A stretch of 46,162 bases of DNA from an uncultured Ferrovum sp. (GTDB taxonomy: Bacteria; Pseudomonadota; Gammaproteobacteria; Burkholderiales; Ferrovaceae). The translations under genes and the position numbers were made by a program. The stretch covers positions 1-46,162 of the forward strand of contig CAIVHB010000140.1 of assembly GCA_903905585.1 (NCBI GenBank). Reading direction: 5' to 3'. Shown here one piece after another: positions 34,842 through 43,492 of this stretch; the stretch's first letter is position 1, and the number at the start of each line of letters is the position of its first letter. The notes under the pieces are model-generated. The model had not been told where the DNA came from and did no database searches. It saw nothing but the letters and a program-made list of their open reading frames with translations.

Positions 34842-36101
34842 TCATTCATCCTTTCCAGATGTTCTCATCCCTAACTGCTTTAATTTTCTGTAAAGATGGG
34901 TTCGCTCCAGCCCAACTCGCTCTGCTACGCGAGACATATTGCCCGATTCGGCGCGAATATGATGCGCAAAGTAGGCCTGCTCGAATAAATCTCTTGCTTC
35001 ACGCAATGGCAGGTCAAACTCTAAGGAAGCAAGCCGTGATTCCTCGGTCTTCGTAAACTGAGATGCAATTCGGTTAACCTCTTCCACCCCGATTTCGACC
35101 TCTAAACAGCTTAAGGCCAATGTTCGTACAGCATTCACCAAAGTGTGAAGATTGCCCGGCCAATTCAAAGACCGAAGTGCATTCAGGGCGCCAGCAGACC
35201 AGGCTCGAAATGGCACTTCCTTTGCCTCTATTAATTGCATCAAAACCACTGTGGCTATATCAGGGATATCATCCAAATGTTCTCGAAGCGCGGGCATTGG
35301 CATCACAATTTGCGATAGCCTAGCCAGGGTCTCTGCTTCAAACAGCCCTTCTTGCAGCAAGTCCGCAGGAGGTCTTGAGGAAAAAGCTAACAAGCGAACG
35401 TTATGGCGGTCTAACTTGCCCACGAGTTGACTCAAACCCTTCTGGGCAGCCCGATCGAGTTTGGAAATATCATCAAGAAATAAGGTGCCATCTTGAGCTT
35501 CTGTAAGCACGGTAAAAGGGTTCTCAGCCAGCCAACCCATCTCTAAAGGTGCCACCCAGGGTGCATTAGGACGGTGAAGATAGCGGGCAGCGAGTTCAGC
35601 GCCTGAGCCAGGTTCCCCAACAAAAAGAATAGGCGCAGCCCGATTGGCCAAGAGATCCAACCGTTTTCGCATATCCATCATCACGGCAGATTTGCCAAGG
35701 TGAACAAAACTGAGACCTGGTTGAAAGTCTGCTTTCCCCTTGGCTAACGCTCGCTCAACCGTATCGAGAAGCTTAGGAAGCGCAATGGGTTTTTGCAAAA
35801 AATCAAATGCACCTAAGCGTGTTGCCTCTGCAGCAGTCTCCACCGTTCCATGGCCAGACATCATAACGATGGGCATCGTCAACATTCCTGCACCGCCCCA
35901 CTCTTTCAGCAAAGTAATCCCATCGGTCCCAGGCATCCAGATATCCAACAAGACAAGATCAGGGCGGGACTCTCGACGCTCACGCCGAGCCTCTATCGCA
36001 TCAGCGGCAAGGCGAACTCGATAGCCTTCATCAAGCAAGATCTCCGAGAGTAACTCTCGAATACCAACCTCATCATCGACAACTAAAATATCTTGGCTCA
36101 A
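34842..36101 (-). CDS. ntrX: NtrX-like response regulator with degenerate AAA+ domain
   Basis: 419 aa. Receiver (1-120) with D53 in LVLLDIWMPGTDG, a reduced AAA+ domain (about 135-330), and a Fis-type HTH (about 385-412). The AAA+ domain is degenerate. Walker A reads GEPGSGAE (162-169), with Ala for the essential Lys. The GAFTGA loop that contacts sigma-54 is absent, with the whole stretch between Walker A and B shortened. Sensor II WPGNLHTL has His for Arg. It therefore cannot be a normal sigma-54 activator and more likely regulates sigma-70 promoters. The start overlaps ntrY by four bases. Confidence 0.9.
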   Translation of the reverse strand: MSQDILVVDDEVGIRELLSEILLDEGYRVRLAADAIEARRERRESRPDLVLLDIWMPGTDGITLLKEWGGAGMLTMPIVMMSGHGTVETAAEATRLGAFDFLQKPIALPKLLDTVERALAKGKADFQPGLSFVHLGKSAVMMDMRKRLDLLANRAAPILFVGEPGSGAELAARYLHRPNAPWVAPLEMGWLAENPFTVLTEAQDGTLFLDDISKLDRAAQKGLSQLVGKLDRHNVRLLAFSSRPPADLLQEGLFEAETLARLSQIVMPMPALREHLDDIPDIATVVLMQLIEAKEVPFRAWSAGALNALRSLNWPGNLHTLVNAVRTLALSCLEVEIGVEEVNRIASQFTKTEESRLASLEFDLPLREARDLFEQAYFAHHIRAESGNMSRVAERVGLERTHLYRKLKQLGMRTSGKDE

Positions 36102-38272
36102 GCCTTGACCTCATCTGATTCATTGCCACCCAAGGGCAGAATAATCACGAACTGAGCACCTTGTGGTTCTTGGTTTCTCACTTGAATTCGACCCTGATGT
36201 TCCTCTACGATTTTCTTCACAATAGCCAACCCAAGCCCGGTACCCTTTATTTTTCCTGTGACATAAGGCTCGAATACGCGACCCAGTAGGTTTTCAGAAA
36301 TTCCAAGTCCATTATCGCTGATGGTTAGGTAGAGCTCACCCGATTCGACTTTAGTGCTAATCATTATTTCAGGATTAGCTTGATCCTGAAGAACATCCGT
36401 AGCATTTTGCATTAAGTTATGCAAAACTTGCCTGAGTAGCTTTGAGTCTCCCATAAACCTTGGAATATTCGGCATAAGATCGAGGCGAATCGAAATCTGC
36501 ATGGGTTCGTATAATGTTGCCACTTCCCCAATCAAGGCGTTCAGATCTAGGCTCCTGAGAACGAGGCCCGACGCGCGAGCATAGGCACTAAAGTCATCCA
36601 CCATCAATTTCATGGCATCCACTTGATTGACGATCGTTGCCGTAGAGCGATTTACAAATGCGACATCCTCTTCATTCAGTCGGGAAATGAGTTTTCTTTG
36701 TAAATGTTCCGCAGCAAGCTGAATAGGGGTGAGGGGATTCTTAATTTCGTGGGCAAGCCTCCTTGCCACCTCACCCCATGCGGCATCTCTCTGCGCCTGA
36801 AGGAGCTCAGTAATATCATCAAACACCACCATACGATCTGATGGCGTCTTGCCAGGCAATGAGGACCCTCTAAGGCGCAATATGCTTACACCATCTGGCG
36901 CGACATACTCTAACTGACTATCCCAAGATGATTCTGTGGCCTGGGCAAAATGTTGAAGAATCGCGCCCGCAAAAGCCCGCATCCCTTCTATCGGTGCATC
37001 GGTGCGCATCGTTTCTAGTTGGGCCCCAATGACAAAAAAAGTATCGGCTTTAAGATGATGGTTTGCAGCAGGGTTGGCTGCCTCAATCGTATTATCTGAA
37101 TTAATCACGATTACCCCCGCACTCAAATGTGCCAGGATTCCCTCAAGGTGTGACTTGGCTTCCTCAACTTGTGCTTGATCCCGAGCCCGCGTCTCAGCCG
37201 CACTTTGAAGTTGGCGAATCATCGTGTTAAATGCGCCGGCTAATAAGCCAAGTTCATCTTTACTCGATACCTTAGCGAATCGCGTAAAATCGCCTCTTCC
37301 CACAGCGAGCGCCGTTTCTGAAAGTTGTCCCAGGGCCCGCCCCAAGTACTCTGAAAGAGAGAAAGCTAGAGCCAGGGCTGATAATAGGGTAAGCAGCAAA
37401 GTCAGCGTGAGCGTTAAGCCATAAACTCTTTTAAGCCCTACTCTGGCCCGAATCAACTCTTGATAGTTTCGCCAAGCAGAATCCACCCGTTCCGCATTTG
37501 CCGATAGCTCAGCAGGCACAGGCTGAAGCAACTCAAGCGCTCGCATATCTTCATTAATAGAAAGAAGATTAACAGGCACAACAACCCTGAGAAAAAACCC
37601 TTGCCCCGGAACAGACTCAATACTTTTATATATACGCTGTAAGCGAATTTGTCTTAATGCAGCTGCGTTCGGTAAACCAGCCCCAGGAAATAGTGCCGTA
37701 GGATGAGAGCTTGAGAATGCGAGGGTTTTTCCTGTCTTGTTATACAAAGTCACTTCATCTACACCGGCCTGCTCGCGTAAATGGTTAAGCAAAGGCACCT
37801 CATCAATCGCCGTACTTTCAGCCATCGACCCAGCCATACTTTCCCCTTTGAGCGCGAGATCATCAAGCATGCTATCCAGGCTAGTTCTTCCTAGATTTAG
37901 TCCTGCTTCTAACGCTTGATCAACATTGACGTTAAACCAAGTTTCAATGCTATTCGCCAGAAACTGCACGGAAACAGCATAGACCAAGGTACCAGGAACT
38001 AAAGCCGCGACACTAAAAACAATCAACAGTCTTAAAGTCAGGCGTGAACCAAATTCGCGTGAGCGTAATCTGCGGTAAAGCATTCTGATCTGGTAGCCAA
38101 TCAATCCTAACAAACCCAACGCTAGGGTCGCCCCCAACAACAGCAACATGGTGTAGTTTTCTGCAAAGAGCGAGGTATTGGCAGTGGCCTGAAACAATAG
38201 GTATAGCAAGCCTCCCCCAAGGAGCACGCACACTCCAAGCAATACCCTTAATCGCCATGATGAAAAGAACAT
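36098..38272 (-). CDS. ntrY: NtrY-like transmembrane histidine kinase
   Basis: 724 aa sensor kinase, partner of NtrX. Membrane segments at about 8-28, 40-62 and 80-104, then a periplasmic domain (about 105-283) and a fourth segment (about 284-306). HAMP (about 305-360), PAS (about 375-490), HisKA with H508 in RRLAHEIKNPLTPIQ and HATPase_c with SDNGLGISENLL and GTGLGLAIV follow. NtrYX pairs regulate respiration, nitrogen use or envelope functions in different proteobacteria; the signal here is unknown. Its ATG overlaps the DUF4390 stop by one base (TAATG). Confidence 0.93.
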   Translation of the reverse strand: MFFSSWRLRVLLGVCVLLGGGLLYLLFQATANTSLFAENYTMLLLLGATLALGLLGLIGYQIRMLYRRLRSREFGSRLTLRLLIVFSVAALVPGTLVYAVSVQFLANSIETWFNVNVDQALEAGLNLGRTSLDSMLDDLALKGESMAGSMAESTAIDEVPLLNHLREQAGVDEVTLYNKTGKTLAFSSSHPTALFPGAGLPNAAALRQIRLQRIYKSIESVPGQGFFLRVVVPVNLLSINEDMRALELLQPVPAELSANAERVDSAWRNYQELIRARVGLKRVYGLTLTLTLLLTLLSALALAFSLSEYLGRALGQLSETALAVGRGDFTRFAKVSSKDELGLLAGAFNTMIRQLQSAAETRARDQAQVEEAKSHLEGILAHLSAGVIVINSDNTIEAANPAANHHLKADTFFVIGAQLETMRTDAPIEGMRAFAGAILQHFAQATESSWDSQLEYVAPDGVSILRLRGSSLPGKTPSDRMVVFDDITELLQAQRDAAWGEVARRLAHEIKNPLTPIQLAAEHLQRKLISRLNEEDVAFVNRSTATIVNQVDAMKLMVDDFSAYARASGLVLRSLDLNALIGEVATLYEPMQISIRLDLMPNIPRFMGDSKLLRQVLHNLMQNATDVLQDQANPEIMISTKVESGELYLTISDNGLGISENLLGRVFEPYVTGKIKGTGLGLAIVKKIVEEHQGRIQVRNQEPQGAQFVIILPLGGNESDEVKA

Positions 38273-38880
38273 TAGTTAGGATTCACTGTAAAGCGATGTA
38301 TGGGGGAAGTAAGCTGCCAATCACCTGTAGATAGGCTCTCTATCTGAAGCGGTTTGGGCAGTAATGAGGTATCCAGACCAAGAGAAATTGAAGCTTCGTA
38401 GCGCTGACCTTTAATTAAAGCTTGTTTCTCGGCAGCAGGTACGGCATGAACATGGGCTAAAGCCTTCAATGCTTCCTTAAGGTTAGTAAAGGTCTCATAT
38501 GACGTCCCTATATTGAGTCGATACATTCTGGTTACAGGAACGAAGCTTAGTCGGCGATGCTCTTGAAAATGAATAATGGTCTCGTCAAACCACCATGCGC
38601 GGGTCCGCCATAAGTCAAAAGCCAGAACAAAATCTAGTGAGACGCCATGGGATACCGCATCCAGCAATTTAGGGGTAAGTTCCAGATCAAAATCAGCGTT
38701 AAGCAGATACCCTTCTTCTACCGTCTCAACATCAACTGACCGAATATTAATGCCTTCAGCTTTAGCTTCTAGCGCCAAACAGTAAACCAGAACACACCCT
38801 GTAATCAGAAGGTAAAATATATCCCGGGTGCGGTACCTAGGATTTGCAGGAGCGCTTAAGAATTGCGTAGAAAAATCCAT
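38272..38880 (-). CDS. DUF4390 exported protein
   Basis: 202 aa from the second of two adjacent ATGs (38883/38880), inside the 3' end of rsmB; a TTG at 38916 is another possibility. No start without overlap fits, because the signal-like helix (IFYLLITGCVLVYCLALEAKA) begins right after the rsmB stop. The mature part has DUF4390 features, such as FVLAFDLWRTRAWWFDE and YRLNIGTSYETF. The function is unknown, but the family is nearly always encoded between rsmB and ntrY in betaproteobacteria, so it may serve the NtrYX pathway. Start uncertain. Confidence 0.8.
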   Translation of the reverse strand: MDFSTQFLSAPANPRYRTRDIFYLLITGCVLVYCLALEAKAEGINIRSVDVETVEEGYLLNADFDLELTPKLLDAVSHGVSLDFVLAFDLWRTRAWWFDETIIHFQEHRRLSFVPVTRMYRLNIGTSYETFTNLKEALKALAHVHAVPAAEKQALIKGQRYEASISLGLDTSLLPKPLQIESLSTGDWQLTSPIHRFTVNPN

Positions 38881-40180
38881 CATGCAGGACATCGGGAATA
38901 ATCCAACCTTTTTCAAATTTAGAGGAATCTATATGAATCAAGCGAGCATCATCTTGTTCTGTTAGAAAACCTTGAACAATCTTAGGGCCCTCTTCTGCAA
39001 ACAATGAACAGGTAACGAATAACAATGTACCACCCGGTTTTAAGGTTCGCCAAAGCGCACGAAGTATTCGCGCTTGCTGAACTGCCATCGTTGATGGGTC
39101 AGCAGACCGTCTAAGCCAGCGAATATCAGGATGGCGCCGGGTGACGCCTGAACCCGTGCAAGGGGCGTCCAGTAAAATTCGATCAAACGCTATCCCATCC
39201 CACCAGGCATCTAGATGAGCCGCATCCGCACACACGATAGTTGCTTCTAAACTTAACCGGTCCAGATTGTGTTTCACTCTTTCTAAGCGCTGGGAGTCAT
39301 GATCCAGAGCGCTCAGCTGTATATCCGCTAACTCCAACAAGTGGGCTGTTTTGCCACCGGGAGCCGCACAGGCATCCAAGATACGCTCTCCGTCTTTTGG
39401 TGCCAAAAGGTGCCCCGCCCATTGCGCTGCGGCATCTTGCACAGAAACCCATCCATCAAAAAAATGAGGGATATGCTCGACTGAAACCCCATGAGTAAGA
39501 TGGACGCCTGAAACTCCTATGGGGTTTGCTTCTATCGAGTGTTGCTCTAGAAGGTTCAGGTACGCCTCTCGCGTTGTTTTGCGTTCATTCACTCGGAGGG
39601 TTAAAGGAGGCGGGGTTTGGGCGGTCTCAAGAATCTGCTTCCAGTGATTGGGATGGTCCCTCTTCATTCGGCGCACCCACCATTCAGGATGCGAATATCT
39701 GCCCTCTGCTGTCCGGTTGGCTTCGAGTTCTAACTCTTCTCTTTGACGGATAAAGTTACGCAAAACGGCATTGATAAACCCTCCTACAGCGGGATGGGCA
39801 AGCGCTCCTGCTGATGAAACGGCATGGTCTACGACGGCATGGCTTGCTGTTCGCGTATAGGCAATTTGGTATACGGCTACTTCAAGTAGGGTTTTTAGAA
39901 GCTCTTGCGTATTGTCATCTCGCAGCAGGGGTGTAAGTAAGGCTCGAATTCGCCCGCGATGGCGCAAAACTCCATAACAGACATCTCTGCATACAGCCTT
40001 TAAATGTGGGCCCAGAGCATCTAGTTTTGTCATGGCTTTAAGCGTTGCGGCATCCAAACTGCTTCCAGCATAGACCTGCTGCAAGAGTTCCACGCTGAGC
40101 ATCTGCGCCAGATCTAATCTTTCGCCGCCCCCGCCCAAATTACGTGGGTGAGCGGACTTGGAGGGCTTAATTTCAGTCAA
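38837..40180 (-). CDS. rsmB: 16S rRNA (cytosine-967-C5)-methyltransferase
   Basis: Methylates C967 of 16S rRNA. About 447 aa from a TTG at 40180 that overlaps the fmt end by eight bases; an ATG at 40102 is an alternative. The N-terminal NusB-like RNA-binding domain (KAVCRDVCYGVLRHRGRIRA) is followed by the SAM domain with DACAAPGGKTAHLLEL, the first cysteine in DAPCTGSGVTRRHPDIRW and the catalytic one in VTCSLFAEE. Operon with def and fmt as usual. The DUF4390 gene overlaps its 3' end. Confidence 0.93.
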   Translation of the reverse strand: MTEIKPSKSAHPRNLGGGGERLDLAQMLSVELLQQVYAGSSLDAATLKAMTKLDALGPHLKAVCRDVCYGVLRHRGRIRALLTPLLRDDNTQELLKTLLEVAVYQIAYTRTASHAVVDHAVSSAGALAHPAVGGFINAVLRNFIRQREELELEANRTAEGRYSHPEWWVRRMKRDHPNHWKQILETAQTPPPLTLRVNERKTTREAYLNLLEQHSIEANPIGVSGVHLTHGVSVEHIPHFFDGWVSVQDAAAQWAGHLLAPKDGERILDACAAPGGKTAHLLELADIQLSALDHDSQRLERVKHNLDRLSLEATIVCADAAHLDAWWDGIAFDRILLDAPCTGSGVTRRHPDIRWLRRSADPSTMAVQQARILRALWRTLKPGGTLLFVTCSLFAEEGPKIVQGFLTEQDDARLIHIDSSKFEKGWIIPDVLHDGFFYAILKRSCKS

Positions 40181-41114
40181 GTTTCGAACCCACCGGCACG
40201 GAACAACCCGCCAGAAAATCTTGAACGGGCAGCATCCTCCCACCCGGTCTTTGCAATCGGGTTATCCGTAATACGCCCGCCCCAGTCAAAATCTGCAAAT
40301 CTTCCTGGCTGTTGAGCACGTATCCAGGCTGAGCTGTTTGAGGCAAATAGGTTGGGGAGTCTAAGACAAAAGCCTCACCCACTTTAATCATCTCTTCTTT
40401 AAAACGGAATCGTGCACCTGGACTTGGGGTGAATGCGCGAATTTGTCTTTCCAGAACCACCGCAGGTGACATCCAGTCTAACCAAGCTTCTTCCTTTTGT
40501 ATTTTGGCTGCATACAGAACTCCGTCAACGGATTGTTGGCGTGCTTGTTGAATAACATCTTCTACTCGGTCTAAAGCCTTCAATATAATTTGAGCGCCAA
40601 GATCGGCTAGGCGATTGTGCAAGGTTTCCGTGGTATCACGCGGCTCTATAACGATTGATTCCTCAAGTAAGATCGGTCCTGTATCCAGTCCTGCTTCCAT
40701 TTGCATGATTGCTACCCCTGTTTTTTGGTCACCCGCTTGGATTGCGCGATGAATAGGGGCTGCCCCACGCCAGCGAGGCAACAAAGAAGCGTGAATATTC
40801 AAACAACCCAATGGCGGGGAAGACAATATTTCTAAGGGTAAAATTAAGCCATACGCCGCCACCACCCAAACCTGAGAAGTATCATTTTTAATCCACTCTA
40901 GGATCTCTGGGGCCTTCAAGTTAGTGGGTTGGAACAGCGGCAAACCATGTTTTTGGGCCAATTGTTTAACTGGCCCCGGCATCTGTTTTTGTCCTCGACC
41001 TGCGGGACGATCTGGTTGGCAAAACACGGCGCTCACTTCATGGCCTGCAGCCAATATGGCTTCTAATGCCGTAGCAGCAAAAGCAGGCGTACCTGCAAAG
41101 ACTAAGCGCATCAC
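40173..41114 (-). CDS. fmt: Methionyl-tRNA formyltransferase
   Basis: Formylates initiator Met-tRNA with 10-formyl-THF. 313 aa. [19 protein letters not shown] at the start, the catalytic [19 protein letters not shown] near residues 106-123, and a C-terminal OB-type tRNA-binding domain are present. Four-base overlap with def upstream. A very Pro/Gly/Arg-rich loop [15 protein letters not shown] is typical of Fmt. Confidence 0.97.
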   Translation of the reverse strand: MMRLVFAGTPAFAATALEAILAAGHEVSAVFCQPDRPAGRGQKQMPGPVKQLAQKHGLPLFQPTNLKAPEILEWIKNDTSQVWVVAAYGLILPLEILSSPPLGCLNIHASLLPRWRGAAPIHRAIQAGDQKTGVAIMQMEAGLDTGPILLEESIVIEPRDTTETLHNRLADLGAQIILKALDRVEDVIQQARQQSVDGVLYAAKIQKEEAWLDWMSPAVVLERQIRAFTPSPGARFRFKEEMIKVGEAFVLDSPTYLPQTAQPGYVLNSQEDLQILTGAGVLRITRLQRPGGRMLPVQDFLAGCSVPVGSKLD

Positions 41115-41614
41115 CCTGCCGTTCGTGAACGCTTGCGCATTTTTGTCTTAATTCGATTCTGTTTAAGTTGCGATAAATATTCTACGAAGACCTTACCCAC
41201 CAAGTGGTCCATTTCATGCTGAATGCACGTTGCCAGCAATCCCTGCGCATCGAGTGTAAAACTATTGCCTTCTCTGTCTAGAGCTCGAACAGTGATAGCG
41301 TCTGGTCGTAAAATGCGATCATAAATACCCGGGACCGATAAGCAGCCTTCCTCCCGTTCAGCTTCCCCGGCTGAAGATAGAATTTCAGGGTTGATGAAAA
41401 CCTGAAGCCGGTCATTATTTTCGCTTGTATCAACAATGATAATACGCTGATGAACATTCACCTGCGTTGCAGCCAAACCGATCCCTGGGGCGGCATACAT
41501 GGTTTCAGCCATGTCATCAATTAATTTACGAATACTGTCGTCAACCTGCTTCACAGGCGCAGCTATCTTGTGCAAGCGCGGGTCAGGATAATGAAGGAGC
41601 GAAAGTAATGCCAT
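41111..41614 (-). CDS. def: Peptide deformylase
   Basis: Removes the formyl group from nascent proteins. 167 aa. The three motifs are GIGLAATQV (45-53), EGCLSVPG with the metal cysteine (near 91-98) and [12 protein letters not shown] with HExxH (near 132-143). A probable TATAAT box lies 33-38 bases upstream. First gene of def-fmt-rsmB, divergent from dprA. The lysM gene that often lies between def and dprA in this clade is absent. Confidence 0.97.
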   Translation of the reverse strand: MALLSLLHYPDPRLHKIAAPVKQVDDSIRKLIDDMAETMYAAPGIGLAATQVNVHQRIIIVDTSENNDRLQVFINPEILSSAGEAEREEGCLSVPGIYDRILRPDAITVRALDREGNSFTLDAQGLLATCIQHEMDHLVGKVFVEYLSQLKQNRIKTKMRKRSRTAG

Positions 41615-41646
41615 GATCGGAGCACAATAAAAACAAATTAACGCTC

Positions 41647-41652
41647 ATTATA
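41647..41652 (-). promoter_or_regulatory. Possible -10 box (TATAAT) of the def operon
   Basis: TATAAT on the minus strand, with a start expected about 25 bases before the def ATG. No good -35 at 17 bases (GCAGAA). It lies in the 172-base spacer shared with dprA, which holds nothing else recognisable. Confidence 0.35.
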
Positions 41653-41786
41653 ACCCTTGGCAGTCCATGTTCTGCTCTGTGTAAGCTTCTAGTCACACAA
41701 GTTTTTTGTTGTTTTTGAACTGTTCCCATCTTTACCTCCAGACCTATGCTTAGGATTGATTTCATTGCCAGCGATCTAAATTTTTG

Positions 41787-42938
41787 ATGCCAACCCATAA
41801 AAACAGATTATTACAACGTGAAGCTCTTCTCGAATTAGCCGCTATTCCAGGCTTTGGATCGGGGGTTTGGCAACAACTCCTTGGCGCTTTTGGGGATTTA
41901 GATAACGTCTGTCGTCAGCCCCTTCGACGAATGGCCGAAGCCTTATCGCCTGTTGCGGCAAAGCACTTTCGGGAGGGGCCCAAAGCTGAAGCAATCGATG
42001 AAAGATTGGCTTGGCTTGAAACGCCTAATCGCTCTGTCCTCACTTTAGCAGATGCCGATTACCCCGAATCTTTGCGAACTTTGTCTGACCCCCCTCCTAT
42101 CTTGTGGCTTTCTGGGAACGCATCATTACTTCATCATCCCTCTCTAGCTATAGTCGGAAGCCGCCGAGCTTCGCCTCAAGGCTTGCAGGATGCACGAGCG
42201 TTTGCCAAGCACTTAGGAGAGGGGGGGTTAACCATTGTCAGCGGCTTAGCGGAAGGAATTGATGGGGCCGCTCATGAGGGTGCTTTAAACACCTTAGGGC
42301 GTACGATTGCCGTCCTAGCCCATGGACTAGATCGTATCTACCCCCCTTCACATCGCGCCCTTGGACATCGCGTTGCTATGGAAGGACTTCTTCTCAGCGA
42401 ATATCCCTTACAGACGAGCGCAATGAAACGCCACTTTCCTGAACGGAATAGACTCATTTCTGGATTGAGTCAGGGTGTTTTGGTTGTAGAAGCCGCCATA
42501 GGAAGTGGGTCTTTGATCACCGCCCAGCAAGGATTAGAGCAGGGGCGCGAAGTCATGGCTATACCCGGTTCAATTCACTCCCCTTTTAGTAAGGGGTGCC
42601 ACCAGTTGATCCGACAGGGGGCAACGTTGGTAGAGACCGTGCACGATGTATGGGCTCAACTTGCCCCTGTTCTGAGGCCGCATTCCTCTTTACCCGGGTT
42701 GACTTCGCCGCACCACGCCCCAATATCAGAAACTGATCCCGTTTTTAAAGTGTTACAAGCTGGTATTGCTGATGTAGATGAAATAGTAAACCTTACGTGC
42801 TTGACGGCAAGCCAGGTATCCTCCATTCTCGGTGAGGAAGAATTAGCAGGACGTGTTATCCGATTGCCAGATGGGCGATATCAAGGGCTTGTTCCTAATG
42901 GGTCTCACAGTGAATACTGTGAGAGTAAGGATTCGTAG
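41787..42938 (+). CDS. dprA: DNA processing protein DprA
   Basis: Loads RecA on incoming single-stranded DNA in natural transformation and is also found in non-competent bacteria. 383 aa from ATG 41787. N-terminal SAM-like domain, Rossmann domain with IVGSRRASPQG, VSGLAEGIDGAAHEGAL and FPERNRLISGLSQGVLVVEA, and a C-terminal winged helix (ADVDEIVNLTCLTASQVSSI). The last codons lie in a perfect 9-base hairpin (42903-42924). smg starts 29 bases after the stop. Confidence 0.95.
   Translation: MPTHKNRLLQREALLELAAIPGFGSGVWQQLLGAFGDLDNVCRQPLRRMAEALSPVAAKHFREGPKAEAIDERLAWLETPNRSVLTLADADYPESLRTLSDPPPILWLSGNASLLHHPSLAIVGSRRASPQGLQDARAFAKHLGEGGLTIVSGLAEGIDGAAHEGALNTLGRTIAVLAHGLDRIYPPSHRALGHRVAMEGLLLSEYPLQTSAMKRHFPERNRLISGLSQGVLVVEAAIGSGSLITAQQGLEQGREVMAIPGSIHSPFSKGCHQLIRQGATLVETVHDVWAQLAPVLRPHSSLPGLTSPHHAPISETDPVFKVLQAGIADVDEIVNLTCLTASQVSSILGEEELAGRVIRLPDGRYQGLVPNGSHSEYCESKDS
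42903..42924. repeat. 9-base hairpin at the dprA 3' end
   Basis: TCTCACAGT-GAAT-ACTGTGAGA: a perfect stem of nine pairs with a four-base loop, in the last codons of dprA, about 43 bases before the smg ATG. It is followed by GTAAGG, not T residues, so it is not an intrinsic terminator. It may be an operator or an mRNA structure. Confidence 0.6.
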
Positions 42939-42967
42939 TGTGACTTCGGGGAGTGAAACGAGAGACT

Positions 42968-43417
42968 ATGTACGACATCCTAATTTTTGTTTATGAAAAT
43001 TTTTTTTCCAGTGGGGTATATCCCACGAATGCAGTCCTTCAAAACCGTTTATTTGCTGCAGGCTTTGAACCGACTGAGGTAGAACAGGCACTCGCTTGGT
43101 TGGAAGTTGTAGATCAACTCCCAATTGGAACTTTTGAAACGGGCGGTAAAGCGTCGTTGAGATGTTTAAGTGATGCCGAATTTGATAAATTAGGCCAAGA
43201 AGGTTGGGGCTTTTTAAGCTTCCTTGAAGGCGGCGGAATACTTGGGGCTGAACAGCGAGAATGGATCATTTCCAGCGCAATGGCGATAGAAGGCGGTGCC
43301 ATCAGCCTAGACAAACTCAAGCTGATTACCCTAACTGTATTCTGGCGGCAGGGACACCCCATGGACATCATGCTCATGGAAGAACTCATTGGGGACACCG
43401 AGCCCCTCATTCATTGA
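42968..43417 (+). CDS. smg: Smg protein (DUF494)
   Basis: 149 aa from the ATG at 42968, chosen because family members begin MxDxLxxxYEN, as in MYDILIFVYENFF; a GTG at 42953 is an alternative. Conserved features include GVYPTNAVLQNRLFAAGFE and a helical C-terminus ending in the LEELIGDTEP-like block (MEELIGDTEPL). The function is not established. The position between dprA and topA is conserved in beta- and gammaproteobacteria. The topA ATG follows after 75 bases. Confidence 0.93.
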   Translation: MYDILIFVYENFFSSGVYPTNAVLQNRLFAAGFEPTEVEQALAWLEVVDQLPIGTFETGGKASLRCLSDAEFDKLGQEGWGFLSFLEGGGILGAEQREWIISSAMAIEGGAISLDKLKLITLTVFWRQGHPMDIMLMEELIGDTEPLIH

Positions 43418-43492
43418 TTGTGGGTTCGTTAAGTATTGCTGCATTGAGCCCTTTTACCCCTTCTTTCTGGGCTTCTTAGAGACTGCGCCAAT

